From Propioniciclava sinopodophylli (GTDB taxonomy: Bacteria > Actinomycetota > Actinomycetes > Propionibacteriales > Propionibacteriaceae), in NCBI RefSeq assembly GCF_004324755.1, contig NZ_SDMQ01000003.1:62001-126000 (forward strand): a DNA stretch of 64,000 bases, read 5' to 3'. The translations under genes and the position numbers were made by a program. Below are positions 37,341 to 48,729 of this stretch, in pieces; position 1 is the stretch's first letter; every line of letters begins with the position of its first letter. The notes under the pieces were generated by a model. It was not told the origin of the DNA and ran no database searches. It worked only from the letters and a program-made list of their open reading frames with translations.

Positions 37341-39107
37341 GTGCCTATCACCAAGGTTCTCGTCGCCAACCGCGGTGAGATCGCCGTCCGCGTGATCCGC
37401 GCCGCCCGCGATGCCGGACTGCCGAGCGTGGCCGTCTACGCCGACCCCGACGCCGACTCGCTGTTCGTGAAGCTGGCCGACGAGGCCTATGCGCTGAACG
37501 GCATGACCCCCGCCGAAACCTACCTCGATGTCGCCAAGATTCTGGGGATCGCCGAGCGGTCCGGCGCCAACGCCATTCACCCGGGCTACGGGTTTCTCGC
37601 CGAGAACGCACAGTTCGCGCAGGCCGTCCAGGACGCCGGCCTGATCTGGATCGGCCCCCCGCCGGCCGCCATCGACGCGCTGGGTGACAAGGTCAAGGCC
37701 CGCCACATCGCCAACAAGGTCGGCGCCCCGCTGGTGCAGGGCACCCCCGACCCGGTGTCCGGCGCCGATGAGGTCGTCGCCTTCGCCAAGGAGTACGGCC
37801 TGCCCATCGCCATCAAGGCCGCCTACGGCGGCGGCGGCCGCGGCCTGAAGGTCGCCCGCGAGCTCGACGAGGTCGCCGAGCTCTTCGAGTCCGCCACCCG
37901 CGAGGCCGTCACGGCCTTCGGCCGCGGCGAGTGCTTCGTCGAGCAGTACCTCGACAAGCCGCGCCACGTGGAGACCCAGTGCCTGGCCGACGCCCACGGG
38001 AACGTGGTCGTCGTCTCGACCCGCGACTGCTCGCTGCAGCGCCGCCACCAGAAGCTGGTCGAGGAGGCCCCCGCGCCGTTCCTGACCGACGAGCAGCTGG
38101 AGACGTTGTACACCTCGTCCAAGGCCATCCTCAAGGAGGCCGGCTACATCGGAGCCGGCACCTGCGAGTTCCTGGTCGCCCAGGACGGCCGCATCTCCTT
38201 CCTCGAGGTCAACACCCGCCTTCAGGTCGAGCACCCGGTCTCTGAGGAGGTCACCGGCATCGACCTGGTCCGCGAGATGTTCCGCATCGCCGACGGCGAG
38301 GAGCTGGGCTACGACGATCCCGTCGTGCGCGGCCACTCGATCGAGTTCCGCATCAACGCCGAGGACGCCGGCCGTAACTTCATGCCGGCTCCCGGCACGC
38401 TGACCGCGTGGCAGGCCCCGTCCGGCCCCGGCGTCCGCGTCGACCACGGCTACAACGCCGGTATGGCCGTTCCGGGCTCGTTCGACTCCCTCGTCGCCAA
38501 GATCATCGTGACCGGTGCCGACCGCGCGCAGGCCATTGCCCGCTCCCGCCGCGCCCTGTCCGAGACGGTGCTCGAGGGCATGCCGACCGTCATCCCGTTC
38601 CACCAGGTCGTGCTGAACGACCCGGCCTACGTGGCGGCCGACGGCACCTTCGGCGTCCACACCCGCTGGATCGAGACCGAGTTCGACAACACGATCCCGG
38701 CCTACACCGGCCCGCTGGGCGAGTCGGAGGAGACCGAGAAGACCAGCGTGGTCGTCGAGGTCAACGGCAAGCGCGTCGAGGTGAAGCTGCCCGCGTCCCT
38801 GGGTGCTGCGGCGCCCGCGGCGTCCAGCAGGGCGAAGAAGCCCACCAAGCGCGACCGCGGCGGCGCCAAGGCGTCCGCCCCGTCGAGCAACGCGGTGGCC
38901 TCGCCGATGCAGGGCACCATTGTGAAGGTGGCCGTTTCCGAGGGCGACACCGTCGCCGAGGGCGACCTGATCGTGGTCCTGGAGGCGATGAAGATGGAGC
39001 AGCCGCTCAACGCGCACCGCGCGGGCGTCGTCAAGGGCCTGAGCGTCGAGGCGGGCCAGACGGTCGCCTCCGGCGACACGCTCTGCGAGATCGTCGACGC
39101 GGAGTGA
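37341..39107 (+). CDS. accA3: Acyl-CoA carboxylase alpha subunit (biotin carboxylase + BCCP)
   Basis: A 588-residue two-domain protein. Residues 1-450 are an ATP-grasp biotin carboxylase ([65 protein letters not shown]). A linker with KKPTKRDRG leads to a biotinyl domain with EAMKMEQP, where Lys551 carries biotin. It carboxylates biotin with bicarbonate for the accD-encoded transferase. The GTG start follows AGGAGG by 4 nt. Confidence 0.96.
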   Translation: MPITKVLVANRGEIAVRVIRAARDAGLPSVAVYADPDADSLFVKLADEAYALNGMTPAETYLDVAKILGIAERSGANAIHPGYGFLAENAQFAQAVQDAGLIWIGPPPAAIDALGDKVKARHIANKVGAPLVQGTPDPVSGADEVVAFAKEYGLPIAIKAAYGGGGRGLKVARELDEVAELFESATREAVTAFGRGECFVEQYLDKPRHVETQCLADAHGNVVVVSTRDCSLQRRHQKLVEEAPAPFLTDEQLETLYTSSKAILKEAGYIGAGTCEFLVAQDGRISFLEVNTRLQVEHPVSEEVTGIDLVREMFRIADGEELGYDDPVVRGHSIEFRINAEDAGRNFMPAPGTLTAWQAPSGPGVRVDHGYNAGMAVPGSFDSLVAKIIVTGADRAQAIARSRRALSETVLEGMPTVIPFHQVVLNDPAYVAADGTFGVHTRWIETEFDNTIPAYTGPLGESEETEKTSVVVEVNGKRVEVKLPASLGAAAPAASSRAKKPTKRDRGGAKASAPSSNAVASPMQGTIVKVAVSEGDTVAEGDLIVVLEAMKMEQPLNAHRAGVVKGLSVEAGQTVASGDTLCEIVDAE

Positions 39108-39127
39108 CAACGACGCACAGCTGACAC

Positions 39128-39164
39128 CCAGCGGCCCCCGAGGCTTCACCTCGGGGGCCGCTGG
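39128..39164 (+). terminator. Strong intrinsic-type terminator after accA3
   Basis: A 16-bp perfect stem (39128-39143 with 39149-39164) encloses the 5-nt loop CTTCA, 20 nt after the accA3 stop. No U-tract. Confidence 0.85.
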
Positions 39165-39176
39165 CATGCTGGGGTC

Positions 39177-39941
39177 ATGGAGTACGTGATCGTCGGGGTG
39201 CTCGTCCTCGTCGCCCTCGGCATCTGGGTGACCGTCGCGCGGGGCGGGCGGAAGCTCGAGCGGCAGCAGGCCACCGAACTGGAGGGGGCCATGGCCGCCT
39301 CACTGCGCGCCGCCGAGGAGGACGTGACGCGGTTCGGCGAGGAACTGCAGGCCCTCGACGTCACCGGCGGGACGCTGGACGCCGCCGCCCGCCAGGACTA
39401 CGAGCGGGCTCTGGATTCCTACGAGCACGCCAAGCAGTCGCTGGCCGCGGTCACCCGGCCCGACGAGGTGCGGTTTGTCACCGAGATCCTCGAGGAGGGC
39501 CGCTACGCCGTCGCCTGCCTGCGGGCGCGATTGGCGGGGCAGCCACTGCCGGCCAAGCGCCCCCCGTGCTTCTTCAACCCCTCCCACGGCCCCTCCACGC
39601 AGAACGTGGAGTGGGCCCAGCAGGGCCAGCCGTCCCGCTCCGTCCCGGCCTGCGCCGCGGACGCCGAGCGTGTGCTCGCTGGGGGCGTCCCCTACATCCG
39701 CACCGTGCAGGTCGGCGCCCGCCGCGTCCCCTACTGGGAGGCCGGCCGCGAGTACGCGCCGTGGGCGGAGGGCTACTTCAGCAACTGGCAGGGTTCCGAC
39801 CTCATCAAGGGCGTCGCGGTGGGCTCCATGGTGTTGGGCGGCCTCGTGGCGCTGCCCAAGCTGCTGGACGAGCTCGGCGACTTCGAGGGCCTGGGTGACC
39901 TCGGCGAGATCGTCGAGGGCCTGGGCGACCTGTTCGACTGA
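39177..39941 (+). CDS. Hypothetical membrane-anchored protein
   Basis: A 254-residue protein I cannot assign to a named family. Residues 3-22 form one N-terminal membrane helix, then comes a charged helical region (about 25-125, coiled-coil-like, EL-rich), then a conserved-looking block PPCFFNPSHGPSTQNVEWA and VPYIRTVQVGARRVPYWEAG, and last a short hydrophobic segment near 205-225. The ATG follows CATGCT by 6 nt. Topology suggests an envelope role (inference). Confidence 0.7.
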   Translation: MEYVIVGVLVLVALGIWVTVARGGRKLERQQATELEGAMAASLRAAEEDVTRFGEELQALDVTGGTLDAAARQDYERALDSYEHAKQSLAAVTRPDEVRFVTEILEEGRYAVACLRARLAGQPLPAKRPPCFFNPSHGPSTQNVEWAQQGQPSRSVPACAADAERVLAGGVPYIRTVQVGARRVPYWEAGREYAPWAEGYFSNWQGSDLIKGVAVGSMVLGGLVALPKLLDELGDFEGLGDLGEIVEGLGDLFD

Positions 39942-40061
39942 CCCCGCCGCCGGGTGGCCCGCCGACCCGCCGAAGGGTGGAGGCGGCTGGGTGGCGCCCA
40001 ACCGATAGCCTGTCGGGGTACCGGGAAACACCCACCATCGACACGACGAAGAGGGATCTGC

Positions 40062-41114
40062 GTGACCACCGAGCATCCGTACAAGAGCCAGAAGGAGATC
40101 ACGTTCGTGATCCCCTGTTTCAACTCGGCCGAGTACATGGACCACTGCATCGACTCGATCCTGCGTGGCAAGGGCAACATCGAGATCATCATCGTCAACG
40201 ACGGCTCGACGAAGGACAACACGGCCGAGAAGGCCGACGAGTGGGCCGCCCGCCACCCCGAGACCATCAAGGTCATTCACCAGGAGAACAAGGGCCACGG
40301 CGGCGCCGTCATGGCCGGCCTGCGCGAGGCATCCGGCGTGTACTTCAAGGTCGTCGACTCCGACGACTGGCTCGACCACGTCGCCCTGAACCTGACCCTG
40401 TCGAAGCTGCGCCACTTCATCGCGTCCGGCTCGCCGGTCGACCTGGTCATCGCCAACTACGTCTACGAGCACACCGTCTCCGGCACCCAGAAGGTCATCA
40501 AGTACCGCGGCATGCTGCCGCAGAACCGCGTCTTCACCTGGAACGAGGTCGGCTTCTCCGGCCCCGGGCAGAACATCTTGATGCACTCGGCGATCTACCG
40601 CACCCAGGTGCTGCGGGAGTCGGGCCTCGACCTGCCCGAGCACACGTTCTACGTCGACAACATCTTCGTCTACCAGCCGCTGCCGAGCGTCCAGACTCTG
40701 TTCTACCTGCCCGTGAACCTCTACCGGTACTTCATCGGCCGCGAGGACCAGTCGGTCAACGAGAGCGTCCAGATCAAGCGCCTCGACCAGCAGATGCGGG
40801 TCACTCGCATCATGGTGGAGGCCCACAAGCTCCCCGAGGGCGCGGGCAACCGTCGCCTCGCGGGCTACATGGAGCAATACCTGGGCCTGATCGTCACCGC
40901 GTCCAGCATCTTCGCCCTGCTGGAGGGCACGGAGAAGGGGCTGCGGATGCGCCGGGAGATGTGGGAGCACATCGACTCGGTGGACCCGCTCCTGAAGGCC
41001 CGCCTCGGCCTGCGCCTACCGCTGGTGCTGGGTGCGAACCTGCCCGGCCCGATCGGACGCCGTACGTCGGTGGCCCTGTACCGGACCGCGCGGAAGCTCT
41101 ACCGCTTCAACTGA
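40062..41114 (+). CDS. Family 2 glycosyltransferase
   Basis: A 350-residue GT-A glycosyltransferase. It begins ITFVIPCFNSAEYMDHCIDSIL, with IIIVNDGSTKDNTAEKA for the nucleotide and VVDSDDWLDH as the DxD-like metal site near residue 98. No membrane helices, so it is cytosolic or peripheral. Acceptor unknown. GTG 40062 has GAGGG upstream. Its last 16 nt overlap the end of the convergent DMT gene. Confidence 0.9.
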   Translation: MTTEHPYKSQKEITFVIPCFNSAEYMDHCIDSILRGKGNIEIIIVNDGSTKDNTAEKADEWAARHPETIKVIHQENKGHGGAVMAGLREASGVYFKVVDSDDWLDHVALNLTLSKLRHFIASGSPVDLVIANYVYEHTVSGTQKVIKYRGMLPQNRVFTWNEVGFSGPGQNILMHSAIYRTQVLRESGLDLPEHTFYVDNIFVYQPLPSVQTLFYLPVNLYRYFIGREDQSVNESVQIKRLDQQMRVTRIMVEAHKLPEGAGNRRLAGYMEQYLGLIVTASSIFALLEGTEKGLRMRREMWEHIDSVDPLLKARLGLRLPLVLGANLPGPIGRRTSVALYRTARKLYRFN

Positions 41115-42025
41115 CCCGCAGCCGTCGACCCCAGCCCGTGGCCCCCGTGGTCATGGGTGGGGTGGAAGCGCGCGAGCGCGATGACGCCGGCGATGGCGAC
41201 GGCGCCGAGGGCCATCATCAGGGCGGCGGCGGTCGGCGTGATGCCGACGCCCTCCCCCAGCACGAGGATGCCGAAGGCCACGGCCACGACCGGGCTGGTG
41301 ACCGTCATGGAACCGACGACGATCTCGGCGGGCCCTGTCGCGTAGCCCTGCTGGATCAGCCAGCCGGCGGCGACGGCGCCCACGAGGAGCGCCACCACGA
41401 TGCCGTAGATGGCCGCCGAGTAGGGCCAGGTGTGCGAGCGGACGTACTCGATGATCGACTTCACCAGCGACGCCTCAAGGCCGTAGAACAGCGCCCCGCC
41501 GGACGACCAGAACAGGCTGCGCCATTTGTACGGGCCGCGGCCTCCCAGCGTCGAGAACAGGCCCACCACGGCGTACACGACCAGCGCGCCGATGACGACG
41601 CGGCGGATGACGAGGTCGGAGCCGGCCGACGCGTGGATGCTGGTGACGATGGTGAACGCCAGCGTCGCGGCGACCGTCACGGCGACCGCCAGCTGGATGC
41701 GCGGGGGCACCCACGTGCGAGTGGCACGGGCGGCAAGCAGCACCGACCACGGGAAGGCGAGCAGCCCGAGGGGCTGGACGACCGACAGGGGTGCCATCGA
41801 CAGGGCGACGATCTGGAAGACTGCCGAGACGCCCAGTAGCACGAGCCCGAGCATCCAGCGGGTGCTGCGCACGGCCTGCAGGAAGGAGCGGAAGCTCATC
41901 TGCTCCTTGTGCGCGTTGCCGCCCAGGTGGGTGTCGACGGCGCGGTGCTGCAGGTGGGCGGACAGGGCGAAGCAGAACGACCCGATGAGGACGAGCCCGA
42001 CGGCCAGGGGGATGTTCTGCGTCAC
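41099..42025 (-). CDS. DMT-superfamily (EamA-like) transporter
   Basis: A 308-residue protein with nine to ten hydrophobic helices and an internally repeated EamA-type layout. The His-rich C-terminal tail HPTHDHGGHGLGS could face the cytosol. Substrate unknown. GTG 42025 follows TAGCGT (42034-42039, minus) by 8 nt without a ribosome binding site. The final codons overlap the glycosyltransferase gene on the other strand. Confidence 0.82.
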   Translation of the reverse strand: MTQNIPLAVGLVLIGSFCFALSAHLQHRAVDTHLGGNAHKEQMSFRSFLQAVRSTRWMLGLVLLGVSAVFQIVALSMAPLSVVQPLGLLAFPWSVLLAARATRTWVPPRIQLAVAVTVAATLAFTIVTSIHASAGSDLVIRRVVIGALVVYAVVGLFSTLGGRGPYKWRSLFWSSGGALFYGLEASLVKSIIEYVRSHTWPYSAAIYGIVVALLVGAVAAGWLIQQGYATGPAEIVVGSMTVTSPVVAVAFGILVLGEGVGITPTAAALMMALGAVAIAGVIALARFHPTHDHGGHGLGSTAAGQLKR

Positions 42026-42128
42026 GTTTGCCTACGCTAGCCGCTCGGCGGGCCCAAGTCGCGCTCCCGACCCGTATGCCTACCCGGAGTTACCCACGAT
42101 TCGCCCCATGGGTGGGGATCGATCATCT

Positions 42129-43544
42129 TTAGTAGCTGATCCCCTCGTCGCCGCCGTGGCCGTGCAGGCGGCGGGCGGCCTCGGCGACCGTGCCCGACAA
42201 GGACGGGTAGACGGTGAACGCCTGGGCCATGTGGTCGACCGTCAGGCGGCGGCGCACGGCCAGGGCGAGGGAGTGGATCAGCTCGGACGCCCCGGGCGCG
42301 ACGACGACACCGCCGATGATGACACCGGACGGGCTGCAGAACACCTTCACGAAGCCGTGGTTCAGGTCCTGCATCTTCGCGCGCGCGTTGGAGTGCAGCT
42401 GCATCATGATCGCCCGGCCGCGGACCAGGTCGGAGTCGAGCTGGTCCTGCGTGACGCCGACGGTCGCGATCTCGGGCGAGGTGAACACGTTCGCGGAGAT
42501 GTGGCGCGGGTTGAGCGGGGCCACCGCGTCGCCGAGGGAGTGGTACATGGCGTTGCGGCCCTGCATGGCCGCCACGGACGCCAGCGGGTACACGCCGGTC
42601 ACGTCGCCAGCGGCGTACACGCCGCGCGCGCTGGTGCGGGAGACGCCGTCGACCTGGATGTGGCCGGACGGGGTGAGCTCGATGCCCGCCTCCTCCAGAC
42701 CCAGGTCCTCAGTGTTGGGGATCGAGCCGACGGCCATCAGCACGTGGCTGCCCTCGACCTCGCGGCCGTCCTCGAGGGTGACGATGACGCCGTCCTCGGT
42801 GCGCCGGGCGGCGATGGCGCGGGCCTGGGAGAGGATCTCCATGCCTCGGGCCTCGAACACGTCCTGGATGACGCGGGCGGCGTCCGAGTCCTGGCTGGGC
42901 AGCACCATGCGGCGCGAGCTGACGAGGACGACCTCACACCGCAGCGCGTGGTAGGCGCTGGCGAACTCGGCTCCGGTGACGCCCGAGCCGACGACGATGA
43001 GCTTCCGCGGCATCTCCGCCAGGTTGTACATCTGCTTCCAGTTGAGGATGCGCTCGCCGTCGGGCCTGGCGTCGGCCAGATCGCGCGGGCGGGTGCCGGT
43101 AGCGACCAACGTGATGTCGGCGCTCAGTCGCTCCTCGACGCCGTCGGGCGTGATGGCGATGACGTGCTCGGTGCCGTCGAGGCGGCCCTTGCCGCGGATG
43201 GTGCGGATGCCCTCCTCGTTCAGGCGGGCCTGGATATCGGCGCTCTGCTGGGCGGCGAGCTTCAGGAGGCGCTCGTTCATGGCCACAGCGTCGACCCGGA
43301 CGCCGTCGAGCAGGCTCGTGCGCGACGCGTCGGCGGGCACGAGGCCCAGCTTCGTGGCCTTGCGGATGCGCGTCATGACGTCCGCCACCGCGATCAGGCC
43401 CTTCGAGGGCACCACGTCGGTCAGCACGGCGGAGCCGCCGACACCCGCCTCCTCGACGATCGTCACGTTCCCGCCCAGGTGGGCGGCCACGAGTGCCGCC
43501 TCATAACCGCCGGGCCCACCACCGATGATCACCACGTTCGTCAC
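42129..43544 (-). CDS. NAD(P)H-quinone dehydrogenase of the lipoamide dehydrogenase fold
   Basis: A 471-residue flavoprotein with the pyridine nucleotide-disulfide oxidoreductase fold: FAD site VVIIGGGPGGYEAALVAAHLGG, NAD site LIVVGSGVTGAEFA and FAD strand GVYAAGDVTGVYPLASVA. The redox-active CxxxxC is replaced by GSAVLTDVVPSK, as in the mycobacterial Rv3303c type, so it should reduce quinones rather than lipoamide. GTG 43544 is preferred because AAGAAT ends 7 nt upstream; GTG or ATG at 43553 lacks support. Confidence 0.9.
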   Translation of the reverse strand: MTNVVIIGGGPGGYEAALVAAHLGGNVTIVEEAGVGGSAVLTDVVPSKGLIAVADVMTRIRKATKLGLVPADASRTSLLDGVRVDAVAMNERLLKLAAQQSADIQARLNEEGIRTIRGKGRLDGTEHVIAITPDGVEERLSADITLVATGTRPRDLADARPDGERILNWKQMYNLAEMPRKLIVVGSGVTGAEFASAYHALRCEVVLVSSRRMVLPSQDSDAARVIQDVFEARGMEILSQARAIAARRTEDGVIVTLEDGREVEGSHVLMAVGSIPNTEDLGLEEAGIELTPSGHIQVDGVSRTSARGVYAAGDVTGVYPLASVAAMQGRNAMYHSLGDAVAPLNPRHISANVFTSPEIATVGVTQDQLDSDLVRGRAIMMQLHSNARAKMQDLNHGFVKVFCSPSGVIIGGVVVAPGASELIHSLALAVRRRLTVDHMAQAFTVYPSLSGTVAEAARRLHGHGGDEGISY

Positions 43545-43602
43545 GTCCCGCATTCTTCCATGGACCCGCGGGGTGGTCGAAGCGAGAATGGCACGGCCTG
43601 AG

Positions 43603-43608
43603 TAGGCT
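43603..43608 (+). promoter_or_regulatory. -10 of leaderless pnp operon
   Basis: TAGGCT ends 7 nt before the GTG at 43616. Confidence 0.55.
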
Positions 43609-43615
43609 GCGACGG

Positions 43616-44422
43616 GTGATGACGCACGACGACCCGTACGCCCTGGCCCAGCAGGCCGCTGCAGCCCTCACGAGCCGTCTGGGGGTGGAGCACATCGACG
43701 TGGCCCTCGTCCTCGGATCGGGTTGGTCGACCGCCGCCGCCGACCTGGGCGACGTGATCGCCGAGGTGCAACTGGGCGACCTGCCCGGGTTCTCCGCGCC
43801 GGTCGTCGCCGGGCACGGCGGGGCCGTCCGCGCGCTGCGCCTGCCGTCCGGCCGCGTCGCCGCGCTGTTCACCGGGCGCACCCACTTCTACGAGGGCAAG
43901 GGGCCGGACGCCGTCGTCCACGGCGTCCGCACGGCGGCCGCCGCCGGCGCGACTCGCCTCGTCCTCACCAACGGCTGCGGGGGCCTGGACCCCGCGTGGG
44001 CGCCCGGCACGCCCGTGCTGATCGCCGACCACATCAACCTCACGGGCGCCACCCCGCTGCACGGCGCGAACTTCGTCGACCTGACCGACGCCTACTCTCC
44101 CGCGCTGCGCGACCTCGCCAGAACGGTCGACCCCGACCTCGACGAGGGCGTGTACGTCCAGTTCGCCGGGCCGCAGTACGAGACCCCGGCCGAGGTGGGC
44201 ATGGCCCGCGCCATCGGCGGCACGCTCGTCGGCATGTCCACCGCGCTGGAGTGCATCGCCGCCCGCGAGGCCGGCCTGGAGGTGCTGGGCATCTCCCTGG
44301 TCACCAACGCCGCCGCCGGCATCACCGGCGAGGTTCTCGACCACACGGAGGTCATCGAGGCCGGCCGCAACGCCGTCCCGCGCCTGCGCGCCCTGCTCGC
44401 GGGCCTGTTGGAGGTGCTGTGA
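43616..44422 (+). CDS. punA: Purine-nucleoside phosphorylase
   Basis: Trimeric-type PNP cleaving purine nucleosides with phosphate. The 268 residues show VALVLGSGWSTAAADL (phosphate loop), FTGRTHFYEGKG, LVLTNGCGGLDP, QFAGPQYETPAEVGMAR and LVTNAAAGITGE. It starts an operon with phosphohexomutase and uridine kinase genes, which together recycle nucleosides and the released pentose or hexose phosphates. Confidence 0.94.
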   Translation: MMTHDDPYALAQQAAAALTSRLGVEHIDVALVLGSGWSTAAADLGDVIAEVQLGDLPGFSAPVVAGHGGAVRALRLPSGRVAALFTGRTHFYEGKGPDAVVHGVRTAAAAGATRLVLTNGCGGLDPAWAPGTPVLIADHINLTGATPLHGANFVDLTDAYSPALRDLARTVDPDLDEGVYVQFAGPQYETPAEVGMARAIGGTLVGMSTALECIAAREAGLEVLGISLVTNAAAGITGEVLDHTEVIEAGRNAVPRLRALLAGLLEVL

Positions 44423-46071
44423 TGCTGAACGCCGAGCGCCTCGAGGCCATCCGGGCCTGGCAGGCCCAGGACCCCGACCAGGCCACCGTCACCGCGCTGG
44501 ACCACCTGGTCGAGCGCGCGGAGGCCGGCGAGTCGGACGCCGTCGCCGAGCTGGTCGACACGTTCGCCGGACGCCTCGAGTTCGGCACCGCCGGCCTGCG
44601 GGCCGCCCTCGGCCCGGGCCCGAACCGGATGAACCGCGTCGTGGTCGCCCAGGCCGCCGCCGGCCTGGCCCGTTGGCTGGTCGAGCACGGCCACGCCGGC
44701 GCGCGCGTGCTCGTGGGCTACGACGCCCGCTACAACTCCGACGTCTTCGCCCGCGACACCGCCGAGATCCTCGCCGGGCACGGGCTGCGTCCGATGCTGA
44801 CCGAGACGCACGTCCCGACCCCGGTCGTCGCCTTCGGGATCGGGCACTTCGACTGCGTCGCCGGCGTCGTGGTCACGGCGTCCCACAACCCGCCGCAGGA
44901 CAACGGCTACAAGGTCTACGTCGGCAAGTCGCAGATCATCCCGCCCATCGACGGCGAGATCGCCGCCCACATCGCCGCGGTCGCCGAGGAGCCGGTCAGC
45001 GCGATCGCGCGCTCGACGGCGTACGAGACCATCGGCGAGCCCCTGCTGTCCGCGTACGTGGCCCGCGCGGCGTCGCTGGTCGCCGAGGACGCCCCGCGCG
45101 ACCTGCGCTGGGTCTACACCCCGCTGCACGGCGTGGGCGCCGAGGTCGTGGCGCGCGTGCTCGACCGGACGGGCTTCCCCGCCCCGGCGCTCGTGGACGC
45201 CCAGGCCCTGCCCGACCCCGCGTTCCCGACCGTGGCCTTCCCCAACCCGGAGGAGAAGGGCGCCATGGACCTGGCGCTCGCGCTCGCCGTGGAGACGGAC
45301 GCCGACGTCGCCATCGCCAATGACCCGGATGCCGACCGGTGCGCCCTGGCCGCCCCGTTCGACGGCGGGTGGCGCATGCTCACCGGAGACGAGCTCGGCT
45401 GGCTGCTGGCCGACGACGCCCTGCGCCGGGGCACCCCGGGCGTCTACGCGTGCTCCGTGGTGTCCTCGACGCTGCTGGGCCGGATGGCCGCGGCAGCCGG
45501 CCAGCCGTTCGAGATGACCCTGACCGGCTTCAAGTGGATCGGCCGCGTGCCGGGCCTGGCCTTCGGCTACGAGGAGGCCATCGGCTACTGCACCGACGCC
45601 GAGGCCGTCGCCGACAAGGACGGCATCAGCACGCTCACCCGCCTGCTGGCCCTCGTGGCGGCGCTCCGGGCGGAGGGGTCGTCCGTCGCCCGGCGGCTGG
45701 ACGACATCGCCCGCACCCACGGCGTCCACCTGACGTCGCAGATGTCGTTCCGGGTCTCGGACCTGTCGATCATCTCCGACGCGATGGCCCGGCTGCGCGC
45801 CGACCTGCCCACCGAGCTCGCCGGGGTGCCGGTCACGGCGTCCGACCTCGGGGCGGGCTGGAACGGCCTGCCGCCCACCGACGGCGTCCTGTTGGAGGGC
45901 GACGGCGTGCGCGCGGTGGCGCGCCCGTCCGGCACCGAGCCGAAGCTGAAGGTCTACCTGCAGGTCGCCCTGCCCCCCGAGCGGTCGGCGGACCTGGCCG
46001 CGGCCCGGGCCGAGGCTTCCGAGCGGATGGAGGAGCTGAAGGCCGCCATGGCCTCGGCCCTGGGGCTGTGA
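44422..46071 (+). CDS. pmmB: Phosphohexomutase (phosphomannomutase/phosphopentomutase type)
   Basis: A 549-residue alpha-D-phosphohexomutase. The phosphoserine loop is VTASHNPPQDNG (Ser154), the Mg site is ANDPDADRC, the sugar loop GYEEAIGY and the phosphate loop ARPSGTEPKLK. Following pnp, it may act on ribose-1-phosphate or glucose-1-phosphate (inference). The ATG overlaps the pnp stop by 1 nt and the stop is shared with the next GTG. Confidence 0.92.
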   Translation: MLNAERLEAIRAWQAQDPDQATVTALDHLVERAEAGESDAVAELVDTFAGRLEFGTAGLRAALGPGPNRMNRVVVAQAAAGLARWLVEHGHAGARVLVGYDARYNSDVFARDTAEILAGHGLRPMLTETHVPTPVVAFGIGHFDCVAGVVVTASHNPPQDNGYKVYVGKSQIIPPIDGEIAAHIAAVAEEPVSAIARSTAYETIGEPLLSAYVARAASLVAEDAPRDLRWVYTPLHGVGAEVVARVLDRTGFPAPALVDAQALPDPAFPTVAFPNPEEKGAMDLALALAVETDADVAIANDPDADRCALAAPFDGGWRMLTGDELGWLLADDALRRGTPGVYACSVVSSTLLGRMAAAAGQPFEMTLTGFKWIGRVPGLAFGYEEAIGYCTDAEAVADKDGISTLTRLLALVAALRAEGSSVARRLDDIARTHGVHLTSQMSFRVSDLSIISDAMARLRADLPTELAGVPVTASDLGAGWNGLPPTDGVLLEGDGVRAVARPSGTEPKLKVYLQVALPPERSADLAAARAEASERMEELKAAMASALGL

Positions 46072-46637
46072 CCCGGGTCGTCCTGCTCGCCGGGCCCTCG
46101 GGCGGCGGCAAGTCCCGGCTGGCGCGGCTGGTCGGGGGGCTCCCGTTGCGACTGGACGACTTCTACCTCGACGCGGACGCCCCCGCGCTGCCCCGCGCGC
46201 ACGGCATCGTCGACTGGGACGACCCCGCCACCTGGGACGCCGCGGGCACCGTCCACGCGCTGTCGTGCCTGGTTCGGGACGGGCGGTGCGAAGTGCCGTC
46301 CTACTCGATCGCGGAGTCCCGCCGGGTGGGCTCCCACACGCTCGAGCTGGGCCACCACGACCTCATCGTCGCGGAGGGCATCTTCGCCATCGAACTGCTC
46401 GCCCCGGCACGCGCGGCCGGGCTGGACGTAGAGCCCATCTACCTGGACCGCTCACGGTGGCTGGTCGGGCTGCTGCGCCTGCGCCGCGACCTCGCCCAGC
46501 GCCGCAAGCCGCCGCGAGTGTTGCTGCGGCGGGGGTGGGCCTTGTTGCGCGCACAACCGGGCTTGCGTCGCCGCGCGGTCGCGGCGGGCTTCGTCCCCCT
46601 CTCCATGCGTGCAGCTGTGCGCCGGCTAAGTAGCTGA
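46068..46637 (+). CDS. Uridine kinase-like P-loop kinase
   Basis: A 189-residue P-loop kinase with Walker A GPSGGGKS at residues 9-16, RLDDFYLDADAPALPR and WDDPATWD typical of the uridine kinase/PRK family, and YLDRSRWLVGLLRLRRD near the end. The GTG overlaps the phosphohexomutase stop as GTGA. It is the last gene of the nucleoside salvage operon. Confidence 0.87.
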   Translation: MTRVVLLAGPSGGGKSRLARLVGGLPLRLDDFYLDADAPALPRAHGIVDWDDPATWDAAGTVHALSCLVRDGRCEVPSYSIAESRRVGSHTLELGHHDLIVAEGIFAIELLAPARAAGLDVEPIYLDRSRWLVGLLRLRRDLAQRRKPPRVLLRRGWALLRAQPGLRRRAVAAGFVPLSMRAAVRRLSS

Positions 46638-46693
46638 TAGCCTCCGGGCCAGCACCACCCCTCTTGCTCGCCCAGCACCCCGAGAAGGTTCCC

Positions 46694-48550
<1,857 letters not shown>

Positions 48551-48561
48551 CCCTGTCCCGG

Positions 48562-48590
48562 ACGGCCCGGCCCCTCAGGGGCTGGGCCGT
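48562..48590 (+). terminator. Terminator after the S8 protease gene
   Basis: A 13-bp stem with one G-T pair (48562-48574 with 48578-48590) and a TCA loop begins 12 nt after the stop and is followed by TCGTCGT. Confidence 0.75.
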
Positions 48591-48606
48591 TCGTCGTCCC
48601 ACCCTC

Positions 48607-48688
48607 CGCCGAGAGCCCCGGTGTTGTGCGCCGAGAGCCCCGGATTTGACTGCCCAGAGCCCCGGATTTGACTGCCCAGAGCCCCGAC
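48607..48688. repeat. Family-B 22-bp tandem repeat array B1
   Basis: Four units with core GCCGAGAGCCCCGG (two read GCCCAGAGCCCCG), 22 bp apart, the first starting CCGCCGAG. The 7-8 nt between cores vary (TGTTGTGC, ATTTGACT). The array lies between the protease terminator and the promoter of the epimerase gene. Confidence 0.88.
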
Positions 48689-48729
48689 CCCGTCCACCCA
48701 CAGCCCCTTGACCTGACAGAATCACCCCC

